NCBI RefSeq assembly: GCF_003569765.1
Contig: NZ_QXMG01000005.1
Span: 62,001-126,000, forward strand
DNA: 64,000 bases
Reading direction: 5' to 3'
DNA from: Caldimonas tepidiphila
Lineage (GTDB): Bacteria; Pseudomonadota; Gammaproteobacteria; Burkholderiales; Burkholderiaceae_C
Translations under genes and position numbers: made by a program
Shown: in pieces, positions 1 to 9,700 of the stretch
Position numbering within the stretch: position 1 is the stretch's first letter
How the letters are laid out: each line of letters starts with the position of its first letter
The notes under the pieces: model-generated
Database searches by the model: none
What the model saw: the letters and a program-made list of their open reading frames with translations, nothing else
What the model was told of the DNA's origin: nothing

Positions 1-1026
1 GTGATCGCCAAGATCGGCCGCGTGCTCAACCGCGACATCCCGATCCTGATCCTCGGCGAGACCGGCACCGGCAAGGAGCTGCTCGCGCGCGCCATCCACC
101 AGGACTCGCAGCGCAGCGCGCACCCCTTCGTCGCGGTCAACTGCGCGTCGATCCCCGAGTCGCTGATCGAGGCGGAGCTGTTCGGCTACGAGGACGGTGC
201 CTTCACCGGCGCGCGCAGGAAGGGCGCGGTCGGCAAGATCGTGCAGGCCAACGGCGGCACGCTCTTCCTCGACGAGATCGGCGACATGCCGCCGCCGCTG
301 CAGGCGCGGCTGCTGCGCGTGCTGCAGGAGCGCCAAGTCACGCCGCTCGGGAGCAGCAAGTCGATCGCGGTCGACGTCGCGATCGTTGGCGCGACGCACC
401 GCAACCTGCGCGAGATGATCAGCAGCAACGACTTCCGCGAGGACCTCTACTACCGGCTCAACGGCCTGGTCGTGAAGCTGCCGGCGCTGCGCGAGCGCAG
501 CGACCTGCAGACCATCGTGCACAAGATCCTGCGCGCCGAATGCCCGGAGCAGCCGCCCGCGGTCAGCGCCGAGGTGATGCAGATGTTCCAGCGCTACTCC
601 TGGCCCGGCAACGTGCGCCAGCTCGCCAACGTGCTGCGCACCGCGGCGGTGATGGCCGGCGGCGAGCCGCTGATCACGCGCGCGCACCTGTCGGACGACT
701 TCCTGGAGGACGTGCAGCGGCTCGACGCCCTCGCCGCGCCGGCAGTGGCGGCGATGATGCCTTCGGCGCCGGGCGCCGCGTTCACGGGCGCGTTCGCGGG
801 TCCCGCGGGGCCGTCCTCCCCCTTCGGCGTCGCCCCTCCTGCGCACGCCGCCGCGGCACCCGCCGCCGCGCGCGAGGGCATGACGCTCGAGGAACTCGAG
901 ATCGAGACCATCCGCCAGGCGGTCGAGGCCGCCGGCGGCAACATCTCCGAGGCCTCCAAGCGCCTGGGCATCAGCCGCAACACGATCTACCGCAAGCTGC
1001 GCTGGAACCGGCCGCCGGCGGCCTGA
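1..1026 (+). CDS. Sigma-54-dependent transcriptional activator, 5'-truncated by the window edge
   Basis: This is the C-terminal 341 residues of an enhancer-binding protein that remodels sigma-54 RNA polymerase. The AAA+ domain has Walker A GETGTGKE (about residues 19-26), the sigma-54 contact loop GAFTGA (about 66-71) and a Walker B with LFLDEIGD. A Pro/Ala-rich linker (about 245-290) leads to a Fis-type helix-turn-helix ending [10 protein letters not shown]. The N-terminal sensory domain, probably GAF as in AcoR-like activators, lies outside the window, so the first codon here is not the real start. Its position beside the PQQ locus, together with sigma-54-type promoters at 2288, 16019 and 18013, suggests it controls the alcohol-oxidation genes. 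The family call is firm; the target genes are inference. Confidence 0.9.
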   Translation: MIAKIGRVLNRDIPILILGETGTGKELLARAIHQDSQRSAHPFVAVNCASIPESLIEAELFGYEDGAFTGARRKGAVGKIVQANGGTLFLDEIGDMPPPLQARLLRVLQERQVTPLGSSKSIAVDVAIVGATHRNLREMISSNDFREDLYYRLNGLVVKLPALRERSDLQTIVHKILRAECPEQPPAVSAEVMQMFQRYSWPGNVRQLANVLRTAAVMAGGEPLITRAHLSDDFLEDVQRLDALAAPAVAAMMPSAPGAAFTGAFAGPAGPSSPFGVAPPAHAAAAPAAAREGMTLEELEIETIRQAVEAAGGNISEASKRLGISRNTIYRKLRWNRPPAA

Positions 1027-1029
1027 ACC

Positions 1030-1056
1030 CGGCAGGCCGGGCGCTGCGCCCTGCCG
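1030..1056. terminator. GC-rich hairpin between convergent genes
   Basis: The arms CGGCAGG (1030-1036) and CCTGCCG (1050-1056) pair perfectly. An inner GGCGC/GCGCC pairing sits between them, with three bases bulged. It lies just after the sigma-54 activator stop and just before the stop of the convergent metallohydrolase-like gene. No T-tract follows on either strand, so efficient intrinsic termination is uncertain. Confidence 0.45.
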
Positions 1057-1057
1057 C

Positions 1058-2134
1058 TCAGCGCCGTGGCGTGTCGTCGAGCCAGGCCTGCTCGGCTTGG
1101 CGCCAGGCGCGCTGCACGTTGAGCGGATGCCGCTCGGCGTAGTGCGGGAGATGCGCGAACTCCGGCAGCGCCAGCGCGTCGGACGCCGCCGACTCCAGCG
1201 CGCCGCGCTCGACCGCCGCCCGCACCTTCGCGTCGAGCGCCTCCCAGTAGGCGAGATGCTCGCGCAGCGCCGCGGCGCCCGCCGGCCCGCCCTGCTCCCC
1301 CACCACGCCGGCCGGCCCGACGAGCGCGAGCAGCGCGCGCGTGCCCTCGCGCAGCGGGGCGAGCTCGGCGTCGCGCAGTTCCGGCACCGCGCCGGCCCAC
1401 AGCAGGCCGTGCGCGATCCACAGGCCGCTCGCGCGATGGCGCAGCACGAGCGTCGGCGAGCGCCCGCCGCGCGGCAGCAGCCGCCAGTCGAAGGGGCCGA
1501 GTCGCCCGGCGCTGCCCCGCAGCAGCCGCTGCGGCAGCCGCACCGCGCGCTCGTCGAGCGCGGCCCCGGCAGGACCGATGCGCTGCGCCAGCGCCTCGAC
1601 GCACGCCGGGCAGTGCCGCCGCATCGCCCTCGCCACCGGCTCGGCCGCCCACAGCCGCGCGCCGGGAAAGGCGGCGTTGCCCAGCACCAGCTCCGGCTGC
1701 GCCCGGGGATTGACCACGTCGCTCACCGGCCGCCCGAGGCGGCGGCGCACCTCGCAGGCGAGCGCCGCGCCGGCCGCCGGCGTGGGGCCGGAGCCGAGCA
1801 GCCAGACGCGCGCGCCCTGCCGCACCACCACCAGGTTCGCGACCCGGCCGCCGTTGCCGGGCGCCGGCTCGCCGCCCTCGCCCGGCACCAGCCAGACCCC
1901 GGGCGCGAGCTCCGCCCAGGGCAGCGCCGGCCCCGTGCAGGCGGGCGTTGACGGGGAAGCGGCGCCCGCCCCGGTCGCCCCGGTCGCCCCGGTCGCCCCG
2001 AGGGCCCCAGTGGCCCCAGTGGCCCGGACATCCGCCGCCACATTCCCGCCGCCGGCCAGCAGCACCGCGGCCAGCCCGGCCCGCAGCACCGCCCCTAGAG
2101 AAAACCCTGTGCCAGGCTTGAGCGATGTTGTCAT
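1058..2134 (-). CDS. Degenerate metallo-beta-lactamase-fold protein, quinoprotein relay metallohydrolase 2-like
   Basis: A 358-residue exported protein. An N-terminal hydrophobic segment (about 12-28) is followed by an Ala/Gly/Thr repeat (about 38-58) and a metallo-beta-lactamase-like fold. It resembles the SoxH-related proteins found beside PQQ alcohol dehydrogenases (quinoprotein relay system type 2). Where the partner at 16142 has HLNLHPDYFLGN, this protein reads NPRAQPELVLGN (about 142-153), so the metal-binding His/Asp motif is missing. It also has a CPAC pair (C175, C178). The start chosen at 2134 places the hydrophobic segment close to the N-terminus; the frame stays open upstream to 2293, but those residues look unlike protein. 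It diverges from pqqA. It may be a scaffold or carrier rather than a hydrolase (inference). Confidence 0.7.
   Translation of the reverse strand: MTTSLKPGTGFSLGAVLRAGLAAVLLAGGGNVAADVRATGATGALGATGATGATGAGAASPSTPACTGPALPWAELAPGVWLVPGEGGEPAPGNGGRVANLVVVRQGARVWLLGSGPTPAAGAALACEVRRRLGRPVSDVVNPRAQPELVLGNAAFPGARLWAAEPVARAMRRHCPACVEALAQRIGPAGAALDERAVRLPQRLLRGSAGRLGPFDWRLLPRGGRSPTLVLRHRASGLWIAHGLLWAGAVPELRDAELAPLREGTRALLALVGPAGVVGEQGGPAGAAALREHLAYWEALDAKVRAAVERGALESAASDALALPEFAHLPHYAERHPLNVQRAWRQAEQAWLDDTPRR
1972..2025. repeat. Six tandem 9-bp units inside the metallohydrolase-2-like gene
   Basis: Three identical cggtcgccc units (1972-1998) are followed by one cgagggccc and two cagtggccc units. On the coding strand they give Gly-Ala-Thr tripeptides just after the export segment. 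Because each unit is 9 bp, changes in copy number would keep the reading frame and only alter linker length. Confidence 0.85.
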
Positions 2135-2287
2135 GCGCTGGAACACCCTGCCCCAGCACTGTGACGAGGTGTCGCCGCCGCCTGCTCCAGCGCTGACAGG
2201 CAGAGCGGGGCGACGGGATGCGAAGGGGCGCCCGGATCTGCGGGTGTTCCCGAATGCCGGCAGGGCCGGGGAAGACGCTTTGACATA

Positions 2288-2303
2288 CGGCATGGGTCTT
2301 GCA
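2288..2303 (+). promoter_or_regulatory. Sigma-54 (-24/-12) promoter upstream of pqqA
   Basis: The sequence CGGCATGGGTCTTGCA matches the sigma-54 consensus TGGCACGNNNNTTGCW at all but two of the specified positions. The invariant GG and GC pairs have the correct spacing. Transcription would start near 2314, about 70 bases before the pqqA ATG. Two more such sites lie upstream of functionally linked genes. Confidence 0.75.
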
Positions 2304-2383
2304 GAAATGTGCCCGTTCGCAGCGGACGGATCCAGCGACGAAGCCAGCCTTCCGCCCGGACTCTTTCAACCAAGGAGACAAAC

Positions 2384-2458
2384 ATGAAATGGACCAAGCC
2401 CCAGTACCAGGACCTGCGCTTCGGCTTCGAGATCACGATGTACATCGCCGCGCGCTGA
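2384..2458 (+). CDS. pqqA: PqqA, precursor peptide for PQQ
   Basis: A 24-residue peptide beginning [11 protein letters not shown]. It carries the Glu and Tyr, three residues apart (E16, Y20, in EITMY), that are cross-linked and excised to build pyrroloquinoline quinone. The ribosome-binding site AAGGAG (2372-2377) sits seven bases before the ATG. It is followed by pqqB, C, D and E on the same strand, and a sigma-54-type promoter lies upstream. Length and key residues agree with the PqqA family. It is easily missed because it is so short. Confidence 0.95.
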   Translation: MKWTKPQYQDLRFGFEITMYIAAR

Positions 2459-2590
2459 CGCCTCGATGACCGGGTCGGCCCTGACGCTTCGGACACGCAT
2501 GCGCGACACATTCCAGATCTCCCGGTGCCACGCGGCGACCGTCGCGGCAGGGCCGCTTTCCCCATCTCAGAATCATCGCCGAGGACGCGC

Positions 2591-3538
2591 ATGAAGGTGC
2601 TCGTGCTCGGCTCGGGAGCCGGCGGCGGCTTCCCGCAATGGAACTGCAACTGCGCGCTGTGCGGCGGGCTGCGCCGCGGCACGGTGAACGGGCGGGCGCG
2701 CACGCAGAGCTCGATCGCCGTCTCGTCCGACGGGCGCGACTGGGTGCTGCTCAACGCCTCGCCCGACATCGCGCAGCAGATCCGCAGCCATCCCGCGCTG
2801 CAAGCCTGCAGCGCGCCCGACGGCCCCCGCCGCCACACGCCGATCCGCGCGATCGTGCTGATGGACGCGCAGATCGACCACGTCACCGGCCTCTTGAGCC
2901 TGCGCGAGGGCCCGCCGCTGCAGCTCTACGCGACGCCCTGCGTGTTCGAGGACCTGACCACCGGGCTGCCGCTGCTGCCGGTGCTGCAGCACTACTGCGG
3001 CGTGCAGTGGCACCTGCTGCCGGTGGCCGGCCAGCAGCGCCAGGCGAGCTTCCGCGTCGAGGGCTTCGCGTCGCTGCGCTTCACGGCGGTGGCGATCCCC
3101 GGCAAGGCGCCGCCCTACTCGCCGCACCGGCACGACCCCACGGTGGGCGACAACATCGCGCTGCACGTCGAGGACCTCGCCACCGGCCAGCGCCTGTTCT
3201 ACGCGCCCGGCCTCGGCGAGGTCGGCGACAGCGAGCTCGCGTGGATGCGCGAGGCCGACTGCCTGATGGTGGACGGCACCTTCTGGACCGAGGACGAGAT
3301 GCTCGCCGCGGGCCTCGGCACCAAGCGCGCCGCCGAGATGGGGCACCTGCCGCAGAGCGGCTCGGCCCACGGCGACGAGGGCATGATCGCCGCGCTCGAC
3401 CGCACCGATGCGCGCCGCAAGGTGCTCATCCACATCAACAACAGCAACCCGATCCTCGACGAGCACAGCGCGCAGCGGCGCGAGCTGGCGCGCCACGGCA
3501 TCGAAGTCGCCTACGACGGCATGGAGATCGAACTGTGA
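2591..3538 (+). CDS. pqqB: PqqB, PQQ biosynthesis metallo-hydrolase-fold protein
   Basis: A 315-residue protein with the metallo-beta-lactamase fold. It has the Cys-rich zinc site CNCALC (C19, C21, C24) near the N-terminus and the IDHVTGLL segment typical of PqqB. PqqB is reported to hydroxylate tyrosine-derived intermediates late in PQQ synthesis. The start at 2591 gives the usual [13 protein letters not shown] beginning; the frame is open further upstream but not conserved in character. The gene is 132 bases after pqqA, and its stop overlaps the GTG start of pqqC by four bases, implying translational coupling. Confidence 0.95.
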   Translation: MKVLVLGSGAGGGFPQWNCNCALCGGLRRGTVNGRARTQSSIAVSSDGRDWVLLNASPDIAQQIRSHPALQACSAPDGPRRHTPIRAIVLMDAQIDHVTGLLSLREGPPLQLYATPCVFEDLTTGLPLLPVLQHYCGVQWHLLPVAGQQRQASFRVEGFASLRFTAVAIPGKAPPYSPHRHDPTVGDNIALHVEDLATGQRLFYAPGLGEVGDSELAWMREADCLMVDGTFWTEDEMLAAGLGTKRAAEMGHLPQSGSAHGDEGMIAALDRTDARRKVLIHINNSNPILDEHSAQRRELARHGIEVAYDGMEIEL

Positions 3539-4299
3539 GCATCACCTGGCCCGAGATCCCCGCCGAGGTCAAGCGCCTCGAGCCCTGGAGCGAGGACGAG
3601 TTCGAGGCGCGGCTGCGCGCGATGGAAGCGCGCTACCACATCCACCACCCCTTCAACCTGCGGCTCAACCGCGGCGAGCTGCAGCCCTTCCAGGTGCGCG
3701 GCTGGGTCGCCAACCGCTTCTACTACCAGCGCTGCATCCCGATCAAGGACGCCGCGATCATGGCCAACTGCCCGGACCGCGAGGTGCGCCGGCGCTGGAT
3801 CGCGCGCATCCACGACCACGACGGCACGGGCGACCACCAGGGCGCGAACGCCGGCGGCATCGAGTCGTGGACGCGGCTGGGCATCGCCTGCGGCCTGTCG
3901 CGGGAGGACCTGTGGTCGCAGAAGCACGTACTGCCCGGCGTGCGCTTCGCGGTCGACGCCTACGTGAACTTCGCGCGCCAGGCGCCGTGGCAGGAGGGCG
4001 CGATCTCGTCGCTGACCGAGCTGTTCGCGCCGAAGATCCATGCCGACCGGCTCAAGGGCTGGCCCTCGCACTACCCGTGGATCGAGCCCGAGGGCCTGAG
4101 CTACTTCCGCAGCCGCATCCCGCTGGCCAGCCGCGACGTCGAGCACGGCCTCGAGATCGCGCGCGGCTGGTGCCGCAGCCGCGCGCGCCAGGAGCGCGCG
4201 CTGCAGATCCTCGGCTTCAAGCTCGACATCCTGTGGACGATGCTCGACGCGATCGAGCGCGCCTACCCCGACGACCTCCCCGAGGAGCTGCGGCCATGA
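3535..4299 (+). CDS. pqqC: PqqC, pyrroloquinoline-quinone synthase
   Basis: A 254-residue cofactorless oxidase that carries out the final ring closure and oxidation to PQQ. The sequence is characteristic ([14 protein letters not shown]-like region, then [11 protein letters not shown] and IHDHDG), and the length is normal for the family. It starts with GTG overlapping the pqqB stop (GTGA) and ends overlapping the pqqD start (ATGA), so it is embedded in a coupled operon. Confidence 0.96.
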   Translation: MSITWPEIPAEVKRLEPWSEDEFEARLRAMEARYHIHHPFNLRLNRGELQPFQVRGWVANRFYYQRCIPIKDAAIMANCPDREVRRRWIARIHDHDGTGDHQGANAGGIESWTRLGIACGLSREDLWSQKHVLPGVRFAVDAYVNFARQAPWQEGAISSLTELFAPKIHADRLKGWPSHYPWIEPEGLSYFRSRIPLASRDVEHGLEIARGWCRSRARQERALQILGFKLDILWTMLDAIERAYPDDLPEELRP

Positions 4300-4580
4300 G
4301 CGGTGCCCTTCCCGTGCCGCTGTCGGCCGCCTCGACGCCGCGGATCGCGCCGCTGTACCGGCTGCAGTTCGAGCCGGCGCAGGACTGCTGGGTGCTGCTC
4401 TACCCCGAGGGTCTGGTGCGGCTGAACGCGCCGGCCGCCGAGATCCTGCGGCGCTGCGACGGCACGCGCAGCATCGACGCGCTCGTGGCCGAGCTGGAGC
4501 AGGCCTTCGGCGAGAGCGAGCTGCGCGGCGACGTGTGCGACTTCCTGGGTGACGCCCATGGGCGCGGCTGGATCGTCTGA
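4296..4580 (+). CDS. pqqD: PqqD, PqqA-binding chaperone
   Basis: A 94-residue RiPP-recognition protein that binds the PqqA peptide and presents it to the radical-SAM enzyme PqqE. The pattern of conserved residues ([18 protein letters not shown], then LNAPAAEIL) is typical of the family. It overlaps pqqC by four bases, and its 3' end overlaps the start of pqqE by 23 bases. The two genes are fused in some bacteria; here they remain separate. Confidence 0.95.
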   Translation: MSGALPVPLSAASTPRIAPLYRLQFEPAQDCWVLLYPEGLVRLNAPAAEILRRCDGTRSIDALVAELEQAFGESELRGDVCDFLGDAHGRGWIV

Positions 4581-5765
4581 GGCGCCGGCCTCGCCCGCCG
4601 CGCCGCGCCCCGGCCCGCCGCTGTGGCTGCTCGCGGAGCTGACCTACCGCTGCCCGCTGCACTGCGCCTTCTGCTCCAACCCGGTGGACTACCAGCGCCA
4701 CCGCGAGGAGCTCTCCACCGCCGAGTGGCTGCGCGTGCTCGAGCAGGGCCGCGCCGCCGGCGCCGTGCAGCTCGGCCTCTCGGGCGGCGAGCCGCTGCTG
4801 CGCGATGACCTGGAGGAGATCGTCGCGCACGCGCACAAGCTCGGCTACTACGTCAACCTGATCACCTCCGGGATCGGTCTGAGCGAGGCGCGCGCGAGGG
4901 CGCTGAAGGACGCCGGGCTCGACCACATCCAGCTCTCCTTCCAGGACTCGAGCCGCGAGCTCAACGACTTCCTGTCCTCCACCCGCACCTTCGAGCTGAA
5001 GTCCAGGGTCGCGCGCATCATCAAGGACCTCGGCTACCCGATGGTGCTCAACTGCGTGATGCACCGCTTCAACCTGCCGCACGTCGGCCGCATCATCGCG
5101 ATGGCCGAGGCGATGGGCGCGGAGTTCCTCGAGCTCGCCAACACGCAGTACTACGGCTGGGGCTGGCTCAACCGCGACGCGCTGATGCCGACGGCCGAGG
5201 ACCTCGCCGACGCGGAGGCGATCGTCGACCACCACCGCGAACGGCTCGCCGGCCGCATGCGCATCTTCTGGGTCTCGCCCGACTACGTCGACGCCAAGCC
5301 CAAGGCCTGCATGAACGGCTGGGGCTCGGTGTTCATGGTGGTCGCGCCCGACGGGCTGGCGCTTCCCTGCCACAGCGCGCGCATGCTGCCCGGGCTCGAG
5401 TTCCCGTCGGTGCGGGAGATGGCGGTCAGGGACATCTGGTACGACAGCCCGGCCTTCCGGCGCTACCGCGGCGACGACTGGATGTCGCCCACCTGCCGCT
5501 CCTGCGACGAGCGCGGACGGGACTTCGGCGGCTGCCGCTGCCAGGCCTTCCTGCTCACCGGGGATGCCGCGGCAACCGACCCGGTGTGCCCGAAGAGCCC
5601 GGACCGGGCGCTCGTCGACCGCGTCCTCGCGCAGGCGCGCAGCCGCGCTCCGGTGGCTCAGCCGCTGACCTTCGTGCCGCGCACCTCGCGCCAGGCGGGA
5701 CTCGTGTTCCGCACTGATGAAAACTCTCGGCTGCACGGCGACGAGGCGAGTCCACAATCCCCGCC

Positions 5766-5772
<7 letters not shown>
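4558..5772 (+). CDS. pqqE: PqqE, radical-SAM PqqA glutamate-tyrosine cross-linking enzyme
   Basis: A 404-residue radical-SAM/SPASM enzyme that forms the Glu-Tyr C-C bond in PqqA. The radical-SAM motif is CPLHCAFC (C32, C36, C39). The C-terminal SPASM region has the expected cysteines, including CRSCDERGRDFGGCRC. The ATG at 4558 lies within pqqD; a GTG at 4549 is a possible alternative. The last 30 or so residues extend beyond typical PqqE length (about 380) and end inside the next gene, overlapping its start by seven bases. The extension looks unstructured. Confidence 0.95.
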
Positions 5773-6479
<707 letters not shown>

Positions 6480-6489
6480 CGCGCGCACC

Positions 6490-6510
6490 GGCGCCGCGCG
6501 AGGCGGCGCC
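6490..6510. terminator. Intra-operon hairpin
   Basis: The arms GGCGCCGC (6490-6497) and GCGGCGCC (6503-6510) form a perfect 8-bp stem with a five-base loop in the 95-base gap before the beta-propeller gene. There is no T-tract. It could dampen read-through or stabilise mRNA ends rather than terminate. Confidence 0.35.
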
Positions 6511-6574
6511 GTACGGCAGCGGCCCTCGCGTCGCCCCGGCTGCCGAAACAACAGAAGCAACGAAGGAGACGAAC

Positions 6575-7579
6575 ATGAAGTACCGACGCCCCCTCCCCGC
6601 CCTGCTGGCGGCCTCCGGCCTCGCGCTGGCGCTGCTGGCCTCCGCCGCGCAGGCCGCCACCGGCCTCGCCTACGTGTCCAGCGAGAAGGACCATGCGCTG
6701 ACCATCGTCGACCCGAAGACGATGGCCGTGGTCGGCACCATCCCGACCTGCAAGCGCCCGCGCCACATGCAGTTCACGCCCGGCTCGCCGCGGCTGCTGA
6801 TGGTGGCCTGCAGCGACTCCGGCCAGGCCGACCTGATCGACCTCGCCACGCGCAAGTCGGTCGGCCGCGTGCCGCTGGGCGAGGACCCGGAGCTGTTCGA
6901 CCTGTCCCCGGACGGCAAGACGCTCTACGTCTCCAACGAGGAGGACGGCGAGCTCGGCATCGTCGACGTCGCGACGAAGAAGCGCATCGGCGCGGTCAAG
7001 GTCGGCGAGGAGCCCGAGGGCGTGAAGGTCTCGCCCGACGGAAAGCGCATCTACGTCACCTCCGAGGTCGCCAACATGGTCCACGTGGTGGACGCAGCGA
7101 CGAAGCAGGTCGTCAAGAACATCCCGGTGCCGAAGCGCCCGCGCCGCTTCGTCATCACCCCCGACGGGCAGGAGCTGTGGGTCACGAGCGAGCTGGCGTC
7201 GAGCGTGAGTGTCATCTCGACCAAGGATCTCGCGGTCACGCACACGATCAGGTTCGAGCTCAAGGGCATGCGCGCCGACGACATCTCGCCGGTGGGGCTG
7301 GCGCTGTCGCCGGACGGCAAGACGGCCTACGTGGGCCTGGGGCGGGCCAACCATGTCGCCTTCGTCGATGTCGCGAGCAAGAAGCCGACGCAGCAGGTGC
7401 TGGTGGGCAAGCGGGCCTGGAACGTCGCCGTCTCGCGCGACGGCTCGCGCCTGTACGTCACCAACGGCCTGTCGGACGACATGACGATCGTGGACGCCGC
7501 GAACGCGAAGGCGCTCAAGACGATCCCGGTCGGTCGCGTGCCGCACACCGTGATCCTCGACGAGCCAGACGTCCGATGA
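6575..7579 (+). CDS. PQQ-catabolism-associated YVTN beta-propeller protein
   Basis: A 334-residue periplasmic protein. The signal peptide (residues 1 to about 27, ending AAQA) is followed by repeated YVTN-type blades such as TLYVSNEEDGELGIVDVATK and LYVTNGLSDDMTIVDAANAK. It matches the beta-propeller family found with PQQ dehydrogenase ABC systems (TIGR03866-like). There is no haem or catalytic motif, so a binding or scaffolding role is most likely. A strong ribosome-binding site (GAAGGAGA) precedes the ATG. The stop overlaps the next gene by four bases. Confidence 0.9.
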   Translation: MKYRRPLPALLAASGLALALLASAAQAATGLAYVSSEKDHALTIVDPKTMAVVGTIPTCKRPRHMQFTPGSPRLLMVACSDSGQADLIDLATRKSVGRVPLGEDPELFDLSPDGKTLYVSNEEDGELGIVDVATKKRIGAVKVGEEPEGVKVSPDGKRIYVTSEVANMVHVVDAATKQVVKNIPVPKRPRRFVITPDGQELWVTSELASSVSVISTKDLAVTHTIRFELKGMRADDISPVGLALSPDGKTAYVGLGRANHVAFVDVASKKPTQQVLVGKRAWNVAVSRDGSRLYVTNGLSDDMTIVDAANAKALKTIPVGRVPHTVILDEPDVR

Positions 7580-8742
7580 GTCCCCGCACGCCCCTGCGGT
7601 GCGCGGCGGCGTTCGTGCTGGCTGCGTGCGGCACCGCGCAGGCCGCGCCGCTGACGATCGGCCTGCTCGTGCGCGCCGACGACGAGCGCCTCGCCAGCCC
7701 GCGCGCCGAGCTCGCCTATCCCGGTCACCCGACCGGCCCGGCGCAGCAGGGGGTCGAGGTGGCGCTGCGCGAGGCGCAGTTCGAGCTCGAGGCCGCGAAG
7801 CTGCAGCCGAAGCTCGAAGTGATCGAGGTGCGCACGCCGGACGAGGCGCGCGCCGCGGCGCAGAAGCTCGAGAAGGCCGGCGCCGCGGCGCTGCTCGCCG
7901 AGCTGCCGGCCGACGCGCTGCTCGCCGCCGCCGGCGCGGTGAAGCTCGCGGTGTTCAACCTCGGCGAGAGCGCCGACGCGCTGCGCCAGCAGCAGTGCCG
8001 CCCGAACCTCTTGCACACGCTGCCGAGCGAGCGCATGCGCAGCGACGCGCTCGCCCAGCACCTGGTGGCCCGCAAGTGGAGCCGCGTGCTGCTGCTGCAC
8101 GGGCCGCGCCCGGCGGACGCGCAGCGGCTCGCGAGCGTCGAGCTCTCGCTCAAGCGCTACGGGCTGAAGACCGTCGCCAGGCGGCCCTTCAAGCTGTCGG
8201 CCGACCCGCGCGAGCGCGATCTCGCCAACCCGCTGCTGCTGACCGGCGGCGCGGACCACGACGTGGTCTGGGTGGTGGACACCGACGGCGAGTTCGCGCG
8301 CGGCCTGCCCTACCGCACCGCGCTGCCGCGCCCGGTGGTCGGCGACGCGGGCCTGTTCGCGCTCGCGTGGGCACCGAACTTCGAGCGCTTCGGCGCGCCG
8401 CAGCTCGCGCGGCGCTTCGCGCGCCATGCCAAGCGGCCGATGACCGGCGAGGACTGGGCGGCGTGGATGGCGACCAAGGCGGTGGTGCAGGCGGCGGTCG
8501 CCAAGCCCTCGGGCCCGTGGGCACCGGCGGGCTGGACCGCGCCCGACTTCACGCTCGACGGCTTCAAGGGCACGCGGCTGAGCTTCCGCGCCTGGGACCG
8601 GCAGCTGCGCCAGCCGCTGCTGCTCAGCGACGGCCAGGGCGTCGTCGGCAGCGCCCCGGTCGAGGGCCTGCTGCACCCGAGCAATGTGCTCGACACGCTC
8701 GGCGCCGACGCGCCGGAGAAGCTGTGCAGGACGGGCGCATGA
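7576..8742 (+). CDS. ABC transporter substrate-binding protein, PQQ alcohol-dehydrogenase system
   Basis: A 388-residue exported protein. The signal peptide (about 1-23, ending AQA) is followed by a Leu/Ile/Val-binding-like fold starting PLTIGLLVRADD. It corresponds to the binding-protein component recognised beside PQQ alcohol dehydrogenases (TIGR03863-like). The ligand is not known. A LIV-like binding protein paired with an ABC-2-type permease (8768) is an unusual combination. It overlaps the propeller gene by four bases. Confidence 0.85.
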   Translation: MSPRTPLRCAAAFVLAACGTAQAAPLTIGLLVRADDERLASPRAELAYPGHPTGPAQQGVEVALREAQFELEAAKLQPKLEVIEVRTPDEARAAAQKLEKAGAAALLAELPADALLAAAGAVKLAVFNLGESADALRQQQCRPNLLHTLPSERMRSDALAQHLVARKWSRVLLLHGPRPADAQRLASVELSLKRYGLKTVARRPFKLSADPRERDLANPLLLTGGADHDVVWVVDTDGEFARGLPYRTALPRPVVGDAGLFALAWAPNFERFGAPQLARRFARHAKRPMTGEDWAAWMATKAVVQAAVAKPSGPWAPAGWTAPDFTLDGFKGTRLSFRAWDRQLRQPLLLSDGQGVVGSAPVEGLLHPSNVLDTLGADAPEKLCRTGA

Positions 8743-8767
8743 GCGCGCGCGCCGGCAAGGAGCGGAG

Positions 8768-9700
8768 ATGAGCAAGACGAGCGAGATGCGCAGCGGCGCC
8801 GGCCTGGCGGAAGCGGTGGCTGCCGCGCCCGCCGCGCCCGCCGCGACGGCCCCGGCCGCCGAGCCCGCGCCGGGCCTGGGCCCCGCGCACCTGCTGCGCG
8901 CGCTGTGGGCGGTGGTGCAGCGCGAGCTGCTGAAGTTCTCGCGCCAGTACGGCCGGCTCGTGTCGGCGCTGGTGCGGCCGGTGCTGTGGCTCGCGGTGTT
9001 CGCCGCGGGTTTCCGCAACGTCTTCGGCGTCTCGATCGTCGAGCCCTACGACACCTACATCCCCTACGACGTCTACATCGTGCCGGGCCTCGTCGGCATG
9101 GTGCTGCTGTTCAACGGCATGCAGTCCTCGCTCGCGATGGTCTACGACCGCGAGATGGGGCTGATGCGGCTGCTGCTGACCGCGCCGCTGCCGCGCCCCT
9201 GGCTGCTGTTCGCCAAGCTCGCCGCGACCGCGGTGCTGTCGCTGCTGCAGGCCTCGGCCTTCGTGCTCGTCGCGCTGCTGCTGGGCACCGAGCTGCCGAT
9301 CTGGTCGCCGACGCTGCCGATGACGCTGCTCGCCACCGTCTGCGCCGCGGTGATGCTCGGCGCGCTCGGCCTGCTGCTGTCGGTCTACGTGAAGCAGCTC
9401 GAGAACTTCGCCGGCACGATGAACTTCGTCATCTTCCCGATGTACTTCCTGTCCACCGCGCTCTATCCGCTGTGGAAGCTCGAGGAGTCGGGCGCGCGCT
9501 GGGTCTACGAGGCGGCGCGCTTCAACCCGTTCACGCACGCGGTCGAGTGGATCCGCTTCGCGATGTACGGCAAGGACCCCGGCTGGGCGCCCTGGATCGT
9601 GCTCGGCTGCGCGCTCGCGTTCTTCGTCGTCGCCTGCGCCGGCTACGACCCGCAGCGCGGCTTCGGCGGGCTGGCCAAGCGCGGCGGGGGCGGCTCGTGA
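8768..9700 (+). CDS. ABC-2-type transporter permease, PQQ alcohol-dehydrogenase system (PedC-like)
   Basis: A 310-residue inner-membrane protein with about six hydrophobic segments after a 35-residue Ala/Pro-rich cytoplasmic head. It belongs to the ABC-2 family and resembles the permease of PQQ alcohol-dehydrogenase gene sets such as P. putida pedC. ABC-2 permeases normally export, so the system may move an alcohol, aldehyde or related molecule outward (inference). The ATG at 8768 has GGAG just upstream. The last codons overlap the GTG start of the next gene. Confidence 0.85.
   Translation: MSKTSEMRSGAGLAEAVAAAPAAPAATAPAAEPAPGLGPAHLLRALWAVVQRELLKFSRQYGRLVSALVRPVLWLAVFAAGFRNVFGVSIVEPYDTYIPYDVYIVPGLVGMVLLFNGMQSSLAMVYDREMGLMRLLLTAPLPRPWLLFAKLAATAVLSLLQASAFVLVALLLGTELPIWSPTLPMTLLATVCAAVMLGALGLLLSVYVKQLENFAGTMNFVIFPMYFLSTALYPLWKLEESGARWVYEAARFNPFTHAVEWIRFAMYGKDPGWAPWIVLGCALAFFVVACAGYDPQRGFGGLAKRGGGGS

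Noticed and set aside
2293-2308. A minus-strand sigma-54-like site overlapping the pqqA promoter, driving the metallohydrolase-2-like gene
   Set aside because: The GG and GC pairs are one base too close for a sigma-54 promoter.
8739-8771. A ten-codon frame MSARAGKERR between the binding protein and permease genes
   Set aside because: It overlaps the permease start and may aid translational coupling, but nothing shows that it makes a functional peptide.
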